64,000 nt of DNA, taken from NCBI RefSeq assembly GCF_000955955.1, contig NZ_JYJG01000003.1:127039-191038 (forward strand), given 5' to 3'. This document shows, piece by piece, positions 53,002 through 62,015 of the stretch. Made by a program: the position numbers and the translations under genes. Numbering within the stretch: position 1 is the first letter of the stretch; every line of letters begins with the position of its first letter. This DNA is from Lentzea aerocolonigenes (GTDB lineage Bacteria; Actinomycetota; Actinomycetes; Mycobacteriales; Pseudonocardiaceae). The notes beneath the pieces were generated by a model. That model did not search any database. It was given only the letters and a program-made list of their open reading frames with translations, and was not told where the DNA came from.

Positions 53002-56000
53002 ATGGCGCTGGAACCGGAGATCGGGCTCGTCGGCAGGGACGACATCACCGCGTTGGTGGAGTCGTTGGTGGAACGCAGGAAACGCGTCACCCTGCCGGTG
53101 ATCGTCGCGTTCGGCCCCGGTGGCAGCGGCAAGACGTCGCTGCTCGACCACGTCCGCAGGCGTTACCGGGACGCGCCGACGGCCAGGGTCGACCTCGACA
53201 AGGCCGGTTCCCGTTCCTGCAAGGACATCCTCGACGTCGCCGCCGAGCAGCTGCGCTCCTACCGGCACGCCGAGTTCGGCCGCATGCGGTTGCCGCGCTA
53301 CGACCTGGCCCGGCTCGCGCTGCACAACGAGCCCACCGACGACCCGCACCACCGCGCCCGTGAGCTCGCCGCCAAGCAGATGACCCGGCTCGTCGCGGTC
53401 GCCGACGCCGCCGAGGTCGTCGAGGTGCTGCCACCCGCCCAAGGTCTGGGGAAGGTCCTCAGGCCGCTTCTGCTGTGGCTCATCGGCCTCTCCGTCGTCG
53501 CACCGCGGCCGTTGCGCTGGCTGCTGGGCGGGCCGCGCGTCGCGAGTGCGTTGCGCTGGTTCGAGAACTACGCCGGGCGCCCGAAGTTCGACGCCGCGCT
53601 CGTGCACATGTGGAGCCTCAACCGGGCCGGCGACACGCTGGAGATCGACCGGCTGCTCGTCGCCGCGTTCCTCGCCGACATCACCGCCGCCTACCGGTTC
53701 CGGCGCTACCGCAGGATGAACAGCCTGCTGCTGCTCGACGGCGCCGACCTCCTCGACGGCATCGACTCCTACCTGCCACCGAAACGGCCCCGCCCCGCCG
53801 CACGCGCCACGGACTTCCTGAGCCTGCTGGCCGAACGCCGCGCCCAGGAACCGCACGTGCCGCTGCTGGTCATAGCCACCAAGCAGTCCGCGCCCTCGTT
53901 ACCCGATTCGCCGGTGTTCAAGGCTGTTCGTCTCGAACCGTTCACGCTCGCGCAGACGCGTCAGTTCCTCGCCGAGTGGAACCGCACCCGCAACAGCACA
54001 GTCGAGTCCGAGGCACTCGTCGAGGAACTGCACGAGGTCACGCACGGCCACCCGCTCGCGGTCCGGCTCGCGATCCAGCTGGTGCAGTTCGTGTTCGCGC
54101 GCGACCAGGTGCTGCCGTCGGTGCGCTCGGTGTTCGACGAACGGCTGCCGGTCGACGAGACCACGACGTTCCAGGACGCCACGGTCGGCGACTACCTGCT
54201 TCTCCGCTTCTTCCAACGGATTCCGGGTGCCGAGGAAATGCCGGAGCGCGAGGCCGCGCGCGAGATCTTCGCCCGTCTGGCCGCCCCGCGGTTGCTCGAC
54301 CGGCACGTGATCCGCGCGCTGCTGCCGTCGACGTGGTCGGCGGAGAACATGCGCGCTCTGTTGGCACAGCTCAGTTTCGTCAGCCAACAGGGCGAGAACT
54401 TCGTACTGCACCCTCTTTTGCGCGACCTGCTGGCGCGCAGGCTTCGTGAAGTCCCCGAAGGCCAGCCGTTCTCGCACATGAACGTGCACAGGTTGCTCAA
54501 AGAGCGCTACGACAGCCTCGGGCAACGTGAAGACGCGCTGTACCACGCACTCGCGCTCGGCGAAGTCCACCTCGTCGCGCATCGCCTGCGCCCGCACGTC
54601 GACGAACGCAGCGACCGCTGGATCGCCGAACTGGCCGCGATCGCCGAGGCCCCGATGCCGCCGGGCGAGGGTGAGCCGGAGTACGAGGACCAGCCCGCCA
54701 CGTGGTGGGAACGCCTGCGCACCGGAACCAGGAAGAATCTCCACCGCCGCTACGACCGCGTGGTGCGACCGGAGACCGGGCAGCTGGAGGACGCCGTCAT
54801 CGCGACCTGGGAACTGCGCTCGCGCAGCCGAATCGTGCGCCCGACGGTGGAGATGTACGACCGGGTGTTGCGCACCCACCAGGATCTCCACGGCGCCGAG
54901 GAACGCCTGACCGCTTACCGCGCAACGAAACGCGCGCTCGAACACAACACACCCGCGTCGCCTCCGGTGTCGCTGCCGCGCTCGTCCGCCACCACTCAGT
55001 ACCCGTACCCGCGACGCTGGCCAGGCCGCACTTCGTTGCGCCGCGCGGCCGTCTACCTCGTTGCGACGCTGCTCGTCTTGTACGGCGCGGCTTTCTACCT
55101 CCAGACGAGCAACAACTGCCTGCGCTACGGCGTCTACGAACCTCGCGAACTCGTCGCGGACCTCGCGGGAAAGCAGCCACGTCTGTCCAAACTGGATGGT
55201 GTGCAATGCGTTGGCCTGAGCGAGAAGCCGGGCCGGTTCGCCTACGGTGACCCGGCGCTGCAGAACAACGACGACGCCGAGGTCGAGGAGCTCGCCAAGC
55301 TCATCGCCGAGGAGAACGACCGCGTCGCCAAGGTGAAGGACCGCAGTGTCGTCACGATCGTCGTCGCCACGATGCTGAGCTCCAACGAGCGGGTGAAGCG
55401 AGACCTGTCCGCCGGTGTGAACGAGCTGCGCGGCGCGTATCTGGCTCAGCGCGACTGGAACCAGCTCGACGGTCTCGGCCGCAATCCGTTGGTGCGCCTG
55501 GTTCTCGCGAACTTCGGCGGCGAGTCCAAGTACGCGGAGAAGGTCGCGGGCGAGATCCGCGCCTACGCCGAGCGCGACCCGAACGTGGTCGCCGTGACCG
55601 GTCTCGGGCAGAGCCGCGCCACGACGCTGACCGCGCTCGGCATCCTGGGGCCGACGAAGGAACACCCGAACGGCATTCCGATGGTCGGCTCGTCGCTGTC
55701 GTCGACCCACTTCAGCCCGAAGCCCTACTTCTTCCGCGTCGCGCCATCCAACAAGCGCCAGGCCCAGGTCGCCGCGCGGATCATCGAACGCACCGAAGCG
55801 TTGCGCGGACGGCCGTTGCACCTCATGCGCAGCACCGGGGACGAGTACAGCTCGGATCTCGCGGAGGAGTTCCAAGACGTGCTCAGGCCGGAAATCCACG
55901 ATTACGACGACACGGCGAACACGGTGGCCGCGCAACTCGGCGGCGTCGTGAGGGAGATCTGCCAGAAGTCACCGAACCCGCTCATCCTCTACACCGGCCG

Positions 56001-56532
56001 CACGGCGGAGGTCGGCGGGCTGCTGACCGAGCTGAGCCGCAGCAACTGCACCGACCCGGTGGTGTTCGGCGGCGACGACCTGACACAGCTGGAGACGACG
56101 AACTTCACGGATCTGGAAGACATCAAACGATTCGCCGACGGCAGGCTCTACTTCACGACGTTCGCGTGGACGCCCGGCCAGGAGGCAGTTCCCCAGCCGA
56201 CCCAACAGTTCTTCACCACCTACGAGTCCGCGCAGAAGCGGCATGCGAGGAAGGCTTTCCTTTCGGGCCCCAACGGACACATTCTTCTCGCTTATGACGC
56301 CGTCACCGTCGTCGCGAACTCGACTGAGGTTGGGGCGTCACGAGAACATGTCTTCGAGCAGCTGCGTACTTTGAGTGACTTCGCGGGCGCGTCCGGGAGG
56401 CTGACGTTCGCCCGTCCCGGCGCGAGCGGCCTGTCCGGCGCGGATCCCGCCGACAAGCTGGTCGTGGGCCAGATCGTCAAGCTGGACAACGGTTTCCTGG
56501 TGTCTCGATACGTCGCCCACGAGGGCTCGTAG
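53002..56532 (+). CDS. Transmembrane STAND-like ATPase fused to an extracellular type I periplasmic-binding domain
   Basis: 1176 residues. The cytoplasmic part (1-680) has Walker A GPGGSGKT at 38-45, Walker B-like LLLLDGAD at about 242-249, and helical NB-ARC/winged-helix-like and repeat regions after it, so it resembles STAND (signal-transducing) ATPases. One helix (about 682-700) follows an Arg-rich stretch. The outside part (702-1176) is a Peripla_BP_6/Venus-flytrap domain (VVTIVVATMLSSNERVKRD, GLGQSRATTLTALGILG, GHILLAYDAVTVVANSTEVG in parts). Together this looks like a one-piece receptor: ligand outside, ATPase switch inside. No output domain is recognised. Its neighbours are a GntR regulator, a binding lipoprotein and an unknown 113-residue protein. 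Confidence 0.9.
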   Translation: MALEPEIGLVGRDDITALVESLVERRKRVTLPVIVAFGPGGSGKTSLLDHVRRRYRDAPTARVDLDKAGSRSCKDILDVAAEQLRSYRHAEFGRMRLPRYDLARLALHNEPTDDPHHRARELAAKQMTRLVAVADAAEVVEVLPPAQGLGKVLRPLLLWLIGLSVVAPRPLRWLLGGPRVASALRWFENYAGRPKFDAALVHMWSLNRAGDTLEIDRLLVAAFLADITAAYRFRRYRRMNSLLLLDGADLLDGIDSYLPPKRPRPAARATDFLSLLAERRAQEPHVPLLVIATKQSAPSLPDSPVFKAVRLEPFTLAQTRQFLAEWNRTRNSTVESEALVEELHEVTHGHPLAVRLAIQLVQFVFARDQVLPSVRSVFDERLPVDETTTFQDATVGDYLLLRFFQRIPGAEEMPEREAAREIFARLAAPRLLDRHVIRALLPSTWSAENMRALLAQLSFVSQQGENFVLHPLLRDLLARRLREVPEGQPFSHMNVHRLLKERYDSLGQREDALYHALALGEVHLVAHRLRPHVDERSDRWIAELAAIAEAPMPPGEGEPEYEDQPATWWERLRTGTRKNLHRRYDRVVRPETGQLEDAVIATWELRSRSRIVRPTVEMYDRVLRTHQDLHGAEERLTAYRATKRALEHNTPASPPVSLPRSSATTQYPYPRRWPGRTSLRRAAVYLVATLLVLYGAAFYLQTSNNCLRYGVYEPRELVADLAGKQPRLSKLDGVQCVGLSEKPGRFAYGDPALQNNDDAEVEELAKLIAEENDRVAKVKDRSVVTIVVATMLSSNERVKRDLSAGVNELRGAYLAQRDWNQLDGLGRNPLVRLVLANFGGESKYAEKVAGEIRAYAERDPNVVAVTGLGQSRATTLTALGILGPTKEHPNGIPMVGSSLSSTHFSPKPYFFRVAPSNKRQAQVAARIIERTEALRGRPLHLMRSTGDEYSSDLAEEFQDVLRPEIHDYDDTANTVAAQLGGVVREICQKSPNPLILYTGRTAEVGGLLTELSRSNCTDPVVFGGDDLTQLETTNFTDLEDIKRFADGRLYFTTFAWTPGQEAVPQPTQQFFTTYESAQKRHARKAFLSGPNGHILLAYDAVTVVANSTEVGASREHVFEQLRTLSDFAGASGRLTFARPGASGLSGADPADKLVVGQIVKLDNGFLVSRYVAHEGS

Positions 56533-56684
56533 CGGTCCGGCGAAGTGACTGCGGGTCACCGGACCTCTTTTGCACGCAGGAAGATACCGCCCGTTCGCAC
56601 TCGTTTCCCGCTCAAGTCGCGGAGGTACTGTTGGTGGTACGAATTCGAGATGTCCGCAACGGTGCGGGAGAGCGGGGGTGTGCC

Positions 56685-57026
56685 GTGTCGTTCAAGGCCG
56701 AGTTCCTCGCTGAGCTCGAGGACTGCCTGCGCGGTTACGGCGCGGTCCCGGTGAGCAATCCCGACGCGCTGGCGTTGTTCATCGAGTTCGTGCGGGCTCT
56801 TCCGGAGAGCGACCAGAAGCTGCGCTGCCTCGAAGGAGTCGACCAGGGTTCCGGGTCGTTCTGGAACAACCCGGCGGTGTGGTGGGAGCAGGTGCCGCGG
56901 TTCGGCGCGGGGCTGCCGCGATGCGGGTCGGCGGAGTGCCGCAAGTTGCTGGACGACATGCTCGACGAGGCCATCAGCGACGAGATCGACGTGCTGGAGA
57001 TGGAGATCCGCGAGCTGCCCAGCTGA
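56685..57026 (+). CDS. Unknown 113-residue protein downstream of the STAND receptor
   Basis: Starts at GTG 56685 with GGGGG seven bases upstream. Soluble and acidic, with helix-forming stretches (AEFLAELEDCLRGYG, CRKLLDDMLDEAISDEIDVLEMEIREL, shown in parts) and four Cys. No signal peptide, membrane helix or recognised domain. It lies 153 bp after the receptor gene, so co-transcription is possible but not certain. A partner of the receptor is only a hypothesis. Confidence 0.55.
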   Translation: MSFKAEFLAELEDCLRGYGAVPVSNPDALALFIEFVRALPESDQKLRCLEGVDQGSGSFWNNPAVWWEQVPRFGAGLPRCGSAECRKLLDDMLDEAISDEIDVLEMEIRELPS

Positions 57027-57094
57027 TCGGACACCGCCGGACATGCCTGCCGGCGCCGCCACCTGTTACGGCCACGGCGCCGGGGCTCCAACTC

Positions 57095-57592
57095 CTATTT
57101 GGTCGCGACGAGCGACTTGAAGAGTTCCCGATAGCGGTGGAGAGCCAGTCGCAGGTCCTCGGTCTGTGGATCACCGTTTCCCTCGAGCTGCTTCGCCAGT
57201 GAACGGTGCCGGCTGGTGAGCTCCTCGATCGCTCGCGTCACGAGGTCGTCAGCCTTGCGCACAGCGGCTTTCGGGTCGTCGACGAACTCGTACTGCACAG
57301 CCCGCCACTCGTCTTCCAGCTTGCCGACAGGCCGCTGTTCGTGACGCTGTTCGGTCCGCTGGTCCTGACGCTCCTCGCGGCGTTCGTCGCGTCGCTCCTC
57401 CGCACGCGCATCCTGACGGGATTCCTGGCGCTGTTCCTGGCGTTGTTCCTGCCGGGGATCGAGCCGGTGCTCCTGCTGCTGGTGCTGCGGGGGAACCTGT
57501 TGCTGTTGCTGCTGAGGAGAGGCAGACGGCCGCGGCGGTGCGGACGCGGGGTCGTTGGTCTCGGGAACCTTCCTCACGGGAGCCTCAGACAT
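57095..57592 (-). CDS. Soluble paralogue with Gln/Arg/Glu-rich repeats
   Basis: 165 residues from ATG 57592, which overlaps the upstream gene by 8 bp. Residues about 25-85 are low-complexity: Gln runs, then repeated RQEQRQEQRQESRQ-type and EERRDERREERQD-type units, likely a long charged helix or disordered linker. The C-terminal 75 residues (WRAVQYEFVDDPKAAVRKADDLV ... TEDLRLALHRYRELFKSLV) repeat the domain of the next gene. It lacks that gene's membrane helix. Function unknown. Confidence 0.75.
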   Translation of the reverse strand: MSEAPVRKVPETNDPASAPPRPSASPQQQQQQVPPQHQQQEHRLDPRQEQRQEQRQESRQDARAEERRDERREERQDQRTEQRHEQRPVGKLEDEWRAVQYEFVDDPKAAVRKADDLVTRAIEELTSRHRSLAKQLEGNGDPQTEDLRLALHRYRELFKSLVATK

Positions 57593-58169
57593 CCGTCTTC
57601 TCCTTCCGCGTGGCTTCACGGTCCTTGCGCGGACCCGCACCGTGTTCGAGCAGGTCGGTGAACAGCTCGCGGTAGTGCACCATCGCGGTGCGCAGGTCTT
57701 CTGTGCTCGCCTCGCCGATCTCCTGGCGCTCGGAGATGTCGTGCGCCTTGCGGTAGTGCTCCAGCGTGCGAGCGTGTTCCACGGACAGCACGCTCAGCTG
57801 CGCCTCGTAACCCTCCGTGGGGTAGCCGCGCTCGGCCATCAGATCGGTGACCAGACGGTCGGCGTCCGCGATCGCCTTGTCCGGCGAGTCGACGAACTTC
57901 GCCTGCACATCTGCCCAGTGCCGGCGGTAACTGTCCTGAGCCGCAGGGGAAAGCGGCTTCAGGTCGAACTCGCTGTGGCGGTGCTCCCGCTCCGCGAGTT
58001 CCTTCTCCGCCGCGGTTCTGCTGTCACTGTCGGAGACCGCGCGGTCGTACTCGGGGCCGAAGCGGTCGCGCAGCTTCTTGCGCTGCATGGCGGGCCTCAG
58101 CACGAAGGCGAGGACCACCAGCACCACGAGAACCGCGACAACCAGGCCGATGATGGCGCCCGTTGACAT
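57585..58169 (-). CDS. Membrane-anchored paralogue of the preceding repeat protein
   Basis: 194 residues from ATG 58169, with GGAGG six bases upstream. One N-terminal helix (about 5-27, IIGLVVAVLVVLVVLAFVL) is followed by a soluble part whose WADVQAKFVDSPDKAIADADRLVTDL ... TEDLRTAMVHYRELFTDLL (in parts) matches the C-terminus of the gene downstream. The pair probably arose by duplication and forms an operon with one membrane and one soluble member. DUF-like actinobacterial family; function unknown. Confidence 0.8.
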   Translation of the reverse strand: MSTGAIIGLVVAVLVVLVVLAFVLRPAMQRKKLRDRFGPEYDRAVSDSDSRTAAEKELAEREHRHSEFDLKPLSPAAQDSYRRHWADVQAKFVDSPDKAIADADRLVTDLMAERGYPTEGYEAQLSVLSVEHARTLEHYRKAHDISERQEIGEASTEDLRTAMVHYRELFTDLLEHGAGPRKDREATRKEKTDV

Positions 58170-58239
58170 GGAAAACCTCCAAGACAGGCAAATGGCTCTG
58201 CTGTCCTGGAGGCTTGCCCACGTGCTCACAAGGGAAACA

Positions 58240-59418
58240 TCAACCCTTGATACAAACCACCTGCTTGAGCTTCGCGACGATCTCGACCAGGTCGGACTGG
58301 TTCGCCATCACGGTGTCGATGTCCTTGTAGGCGCCCGGAATCTCGTCCACCACACCGGAGTCCTTGCGGCACTCGACACCACTTGTCTGGGCGGCGAGAT
58401 CCTGCGTCGTGAACGTCTTGCGGGCCTTGTTGCGCGACATCCTCCGGCCGGCGCCGTGTGATGCCGACTCGAACGAGTCCGGGTTCCCGAGACCGCGCAC
58501 GATGTACGAGCCGGTGCCCATCGAGCCCGGGATGATGCCCAGCTCGCCGCGTCCGGCCCGGATCGCGCCCTTGCGGGTCACCAGCACGTCCTCACCGAAG
58601 TGCGTCTCCTCGGCCACGTAGTTGTGGTGGCACGAGATCGGCTCCTCGAACGCGATGTGCGGGAAATCGGCGCGCAGCACGTCGCAGACCAAACGCAGCA
58701 TGACCGCGCGGTTACGGCGTGCGTAGTCCTGCGCCCAGTACAGGTCGTGCCGGTACGCCGCCATCTCCGGCGTACCGGCGAGGAACACGGCGAGATCCGG
58801 GTCCGGCAGCTCGGCGTTGTGCGCGAGCGTGCGCGCCACCGAGATGTGGTGCTGCGCCAGCTCGTTGCCGATGCCACGCGACCCGGAGTGCAGCATGACC
58901 CACACGTTCTGGTCGGTGTCGAGACAGACCTCGAGGAAGTGGTTTCCTCCGCCGAGCGTGCCCATCTGGTGCAACGCCTTGTCGGCGCGCGCCTTCACAG
59001 CCGGCGTGAGGTCGTCGAACTTCCTCCAGAACGGCGCCCAGTCGGACGCGTCCCTTTCGGTGAAGGCGGTCGCCTTGTGCTGGCCGAAACCGACGGGGAC
59101 CTCGGCCTCCATGCGCGACCGCAGCCCGCGCAGTGTCTCCGGCAGGTCGCTCGCCGTGAGCGAGGTGCGCACGGCGGTCATGCCGCAGCCGATGTCCACG
59201 CCGACGGCCGCGGGGGAGACGGCGTCGCGCAACGCGATCACCGATCCCACCGTGGCCCCCTTGCCGTAATGCACGTCCGGCATCACGGCGATGTGCTTGA
59301 CGGCCCACGGCAGCGCGGAGATGTTCTGAAGCTGTCGCATGGCGAACTCCTCGACCTCGTCGGGCCGAGTCCACATGCGGATGTCCACGTTCTTGCCGCG
59401 GACGAGGTTTGCTGCCAT
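58240..59418 (-). CDS. rtcB: RNA-splicing ligase RtcB
   Basis: 392 residues from ATG 59418. Joins 2',3'-cyclic phosphate or 3'-phosphate RNA ends to 5'-OH, with GTP and Mn2+. Metal ligand Cys78 (DIGCGM) and residues PDVHYGKGATVG, GGGNHFLEV, HSGSRG, and the guanylylated His region SHGAGRRMSR are all present. No archease or RtcR is adjacent, so control is unclear. In this lineage it probably acts in tRNA or rRNA repair. Confidence 0.97.
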   Translation of the reverse strand: MAANLVRGKNVDIRMWTRPDEVEEFAMRQLQNISALPWAVKHIAVMPDVHYGKGATVGSVIALRDAVSPAAVGVDIGCGMTAVRTSLTASDLPETLRGLRSRMEAEVPVGFGQHKATAFTERDASDWAPFWRKFDDLTPAVKARADKALHQMGTLGGGNHFLEVCLDTDQNVWVMLHSGSRGIGNELAQHHISVARTLAHNAELPDPDLAVFLAGTPEMAAYRHDLYWAQDYARRNRAVMLRLVCDVLRADFPHIAFEEPISCHHNYVAEETHFGEDVLVTRKGAIRAGRGELGIIPGSMGTGSYIVRGLGNPDSFESASHGAGRRMSRNKARKTFTTQDLAAQTSGVECRKDSGVVDEIPGAYKDIDTVMANQSDLVEIVAKLKQVVCIKG

Positions 59419-59428
59419 GGCTCCGAGG

Positions 59429-60118
59429 TTAGGCCGCGTTTTGCTTGTTCCACAAAGGAGTTTCGTGGGGAGTTTCCCCGGCGCCTGACACGAACTCCCA
59501 GGTGCCCTTGCGCACCTTGGCCTTGCTCATGTCACCGCCGAGAGTCGTGACGAACGCGCGCACCGTTGGCAGATCGTTGACGTCCGCGATGAGGATCGCC
59601 TTGTTCTGCAACGTGACGCTGCCACCGCCGAGCTTCTCGCGCGCGACCGCGTCTTTCAAAAGGCCGTCGCGGACCTGCTGCGCGGTGAGGCCGTCGACCT
59701 CGACCTGGACGGCGTCGACCTTCGGCGAGTTCGCGGCCAGGAAGCGGAACGTCAGCACCGACTCCTGCCTGAACTGCTTGCCGATCGTCGAGGCGGCGTG
59801 GCGCAGGCTCTCCTCGCCGAGCGTGACGTCGAACTTGCGGGAGCGTTCGAACGTCGTCTGCTGCAGGTCGCCCGACCAGAACACGCCGTCGAGCAGCGTG
59901 GAGCGGATGGTGAGGCCGCCGTTCGCGAACACGATGCCGCGGACCTCGCGGTCGAACTTGACCAGCTTGTCCTGCAGGCGCGGGTCGTCCGGATCGGTGA
60001 TGATCGCGGTGTTGTTCGTCGCGAAGATCTCCGGGCACGGCAGCGGAGCGCCCGCCGCCGTGCCAGTGGAGACCGTGAACGCCAGTACCGACGTGACTGC
60101 CACGAGAAGCTTTCGCAT
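59429..60118 (-). CDS. Secreted protein of unknown function
   Basis: 229 residues from ATG 60118. A Sec signal (MRKLLVAVTSVLAFTVSTGT...AGA|PLP) exports it. The mature part, about 205 residues, alternates short strands and helices (VRGIVFANGGLTIRSTLLDGV, VEVDGLTAQQVRDGLLKDAV, shown in parts), with one Cys (PCPEIF). No named domain recognised. Its stop lies 11 bp before rtcB's start codon region on the same strand, so it might share that transcript. Confidence 0.65.
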   Translation of the reverse strand: MRKLLVAVTSVLAFTVSTGTAAGAPLPCPEIFATNNTAIITDPDDPRLQDKLVKFDREVRGIVFANGGLTIRSTLLDGVFWSGDLQQTTFERSRKFDVTLGEESLRHAASTIGKQFRQESVLTFRFLAANSPKVDAVQVEVDGLTAQQVRDGLLKDAVAREKLGGGSVTLQNKAILIADVNDLPTVRAFVTTLGGDMSKAKVRKGTWEFVSGAGETPHETPLWNKQNAA

Positions 60119-60166
60119 GGGCCACAACGTATTGCTCCGGGCGGCAGTGGGCATACCCCGTTCCAC

Positions 60167-60967
60167 TCAGCGGGCCACGGCGCGTTTGTACTGGTAGTTG
60201 GCCAGCGGAACGAAGATCAGCAGGAAGACCACCACCCAGCCGAGTGACGCGAGCACCGGGTGCTGCAGCGGCCAGACGTCCGGCGCCGGCTGCAGGGGAG
60301 AGGTGTTGCCGAACAGTTCGCGCGCGGCCAGCGTGACGGCCGAGACCGGGTTCCACTCGGCGATGTGGCGCAGTACCGAAGGCAGCTTCTCCGCCTGCAC
60401 GAATGTGTTCGCGATGTAGGTGATCGGGAAGATGAAGATGAAGCTCGCGTTGTTGAACACCTCGGGACTGCGCACCAGCAGCCCGATCCACGCCATCGCC
60501 CACGAGAACGCGTAGGCGAACAGCAGCAGGATGCCGACGGCGGCGAGCGCCTCCAGCGGGGACGAGTGGATGCGCCAGCCGACGATCAGGCCGGTGATCA
60601 TCATGATGACGACGACCAGCGCGTTGTTGACCAGGTCGGACGTCGTGCGGCCGACCAGGACGGCCGAGCGGGCCATCGGCAGCGAGCGGAACCGGTCGAT
60701 GATGCCCTTGGTGATGTCCTCGGCCAGGCCGCTGCCGGTGATGGTGGCGCCGAAGAGCACGGTCTGCGCGAAGATCCCGGCCATCAGGAACTCCTGGTAG
60801 TCCATGCCGGGGATCTCGATCGAGCCGCCGAAGACGTAGGCGAACAGCAGCACGAACATGATCGGCGCCGCGGTCGAGAACACCAGCAGGTCCGGCACGC
60901 GCTTGATCTTGATGAGGTTGCGCTTGGCGACGACCGACCCGTCCGCGAGTGCTTGCAGCAGCTTCAC
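60167..60967 (-). CDS. ABC-2 type multidrug exporter permease (DrrB-like)
   Basis: 266 residues from GTG 60967, overlapping the ATPase stop (GTGA). Six membrane helices are visible, with the family motif ITYIANTFVQAEKLP after helix 5 and RFRSLPMARSAVLVGRTTSDLV in the loop. This is the DrrB/ABC-2 permease of antibiotic or lipid export systems. Substrate unknown. Confidence 0.92.
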   Translation of the reverse strand: MKLLQALADGSVVAKRNLIKIKRVPDLLVFSTAAPIMFVLLFAYVFGGSIEIPGMDYQEFLMAGIFAQTVLFGATITGSGLAEDITKGIIDRFRSLPMARSAVLVGRTTSDLVNNALVVVIMMITGLIVGWRIHSSPLEALAAVGILLLFAYAFSWAMAWIGLLVRSPEVFNNASFIFIFPITYIANTFVQAEKLPSVLRHIAEWNPVSAVTLAARELFGNTSPLQPAPDVWPLQHPVLASLGWVVVFLLIFVPLANYQYKRAVAR

Positions 60968-61917
60968 TTCTCCTCCTCTTCGGCGTGGTGGCCGGTCAGG
61001 GTCAGGAACACGTCGTCGAGCGTCGGCCTGCGCAACCCGATGTCGAGGACCTTCACCGACTCGGCGTCCATCCGCCGGATCGCCTCCATCAGCACCGTCG
61101 ACCCGCCCGTGATCGGCATGGTGAGGTGGTGCTGGCGTTCGTCGGACTCCATCGGGCCGACGGCGAGGTCGGCGAGCGCGGACCTGGCCGTGGCGAGCTC
61201 CTGGGACGTCGCGACGGAGAGTTCGAGACGTTCGCCGCCCACCTGGTCCTTCAGCTGGTCGGCGGTGCCCTCGGCGATCACCCTGCCCCGGTCGATCACG
61301 GCGATCTGGTCGGCGAGGCGGTCGGCCTCCTCGAGGTACTGGGTGGTGAGGAGAACGGTCGTGCCGCCCTTGACGAGCTCCTCGATGACGTCCCACATGC
61401 CGAGGCGCGATCGCGGGTCGAGACCGGTGGTGGGTTCGTCGAGGAACAGGACGCTCGGCTTCGCGACGAGCGCGCCGGCGAGGTCGAGCCTTCTGCGCAT
61501 GCCGCCGCTGTAGCCCTTCACCGGGCGGTCGGCGGCGTCTTCGAGGTCGAACCTGGCGAGGAGCTCGCGGGCTCGTTCGCGGCTGCGGCCGCGGCCGAGG
61601 TGGTAGAGGCGGCCGACCATGTCGAGGTTCTCGAAGCCGGTCAGGTTGTCGTCCACGGCCGCGTACTGGCCGGAGAGTCCGATGCTCTTGCGCAGCTCGT
61701 TGGCGTTCTTGCGGACGTCGAGCCCGGCGACTGTCGCCCTGCCCTCGTCGGCGTCGAGCAGGGTGGTGAACACCCGCACTGCCGTCGTCTTGCCGGCGCC
61801 GTTGGGCCCGAGCAGGCCCATGATGGTGCCTTCCTCGACTCGCAGGTCCAGGCCGTTGAGGGCGACGACCGACCCGTAGCGTTTGACCAGGCCTTCGGCC
61901 ACGATCGCGTCTGTCAT
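60964..61917 (-). CDS. ABC exporter ATPase (DrrA-like)
   Basis: 317 residues from ATG 61917. Walker A GPNGAGKTT, Q-loop IGLSGQYAAVDDNLTG, signature YSGGMRRRLDLAG, Walker B VLFLDEPTTGLDPRSR and H-loop LLTTQYLEEAD are all intact, with the DrrA-type C-terminal extension (about 220-317). Forms the two-gene exporter with the DrrB-like permease; such pairs give self-resistance to secondary metabolites. Confidence 0.96.
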   Translation of the reverse strand: MTDAIVAEGLVKRYGSVVALNGLDLRVEEGTIMGLLGPNGAGKTTAVRVFTTLLDADEGRATVAGLDVRKNANELRKSIGLSGQYAAVDDNLTGFENLDMVGRLYHLGRGRSRERARELLARFDLEDAADRPVKGYSGGMRRRLDLAGALVAKPSVLFLDEPTTGLDPRSRLGMWDVIEELVKGGTTVLLTTQYLEEADRLADQIAVIDRGRVIAEGTADQLKDQVGGERLELSVATSQELATARSALADLAVGPMESDERQHHLTMPITGGSTVLMEAIRRMDAESVKVLDIGLRRPTLDDVFLTLTGHHAEEEEK

Positions 61918-62015
61918 GGGGGCATCATGGCCTTCTGGTCTGACAATTTCGTCCGATTTGAGTCTTTGCCTCGGGTGATTGACATGCGGATCGAACGTGA
62001 AAATACTTCGGGGTC

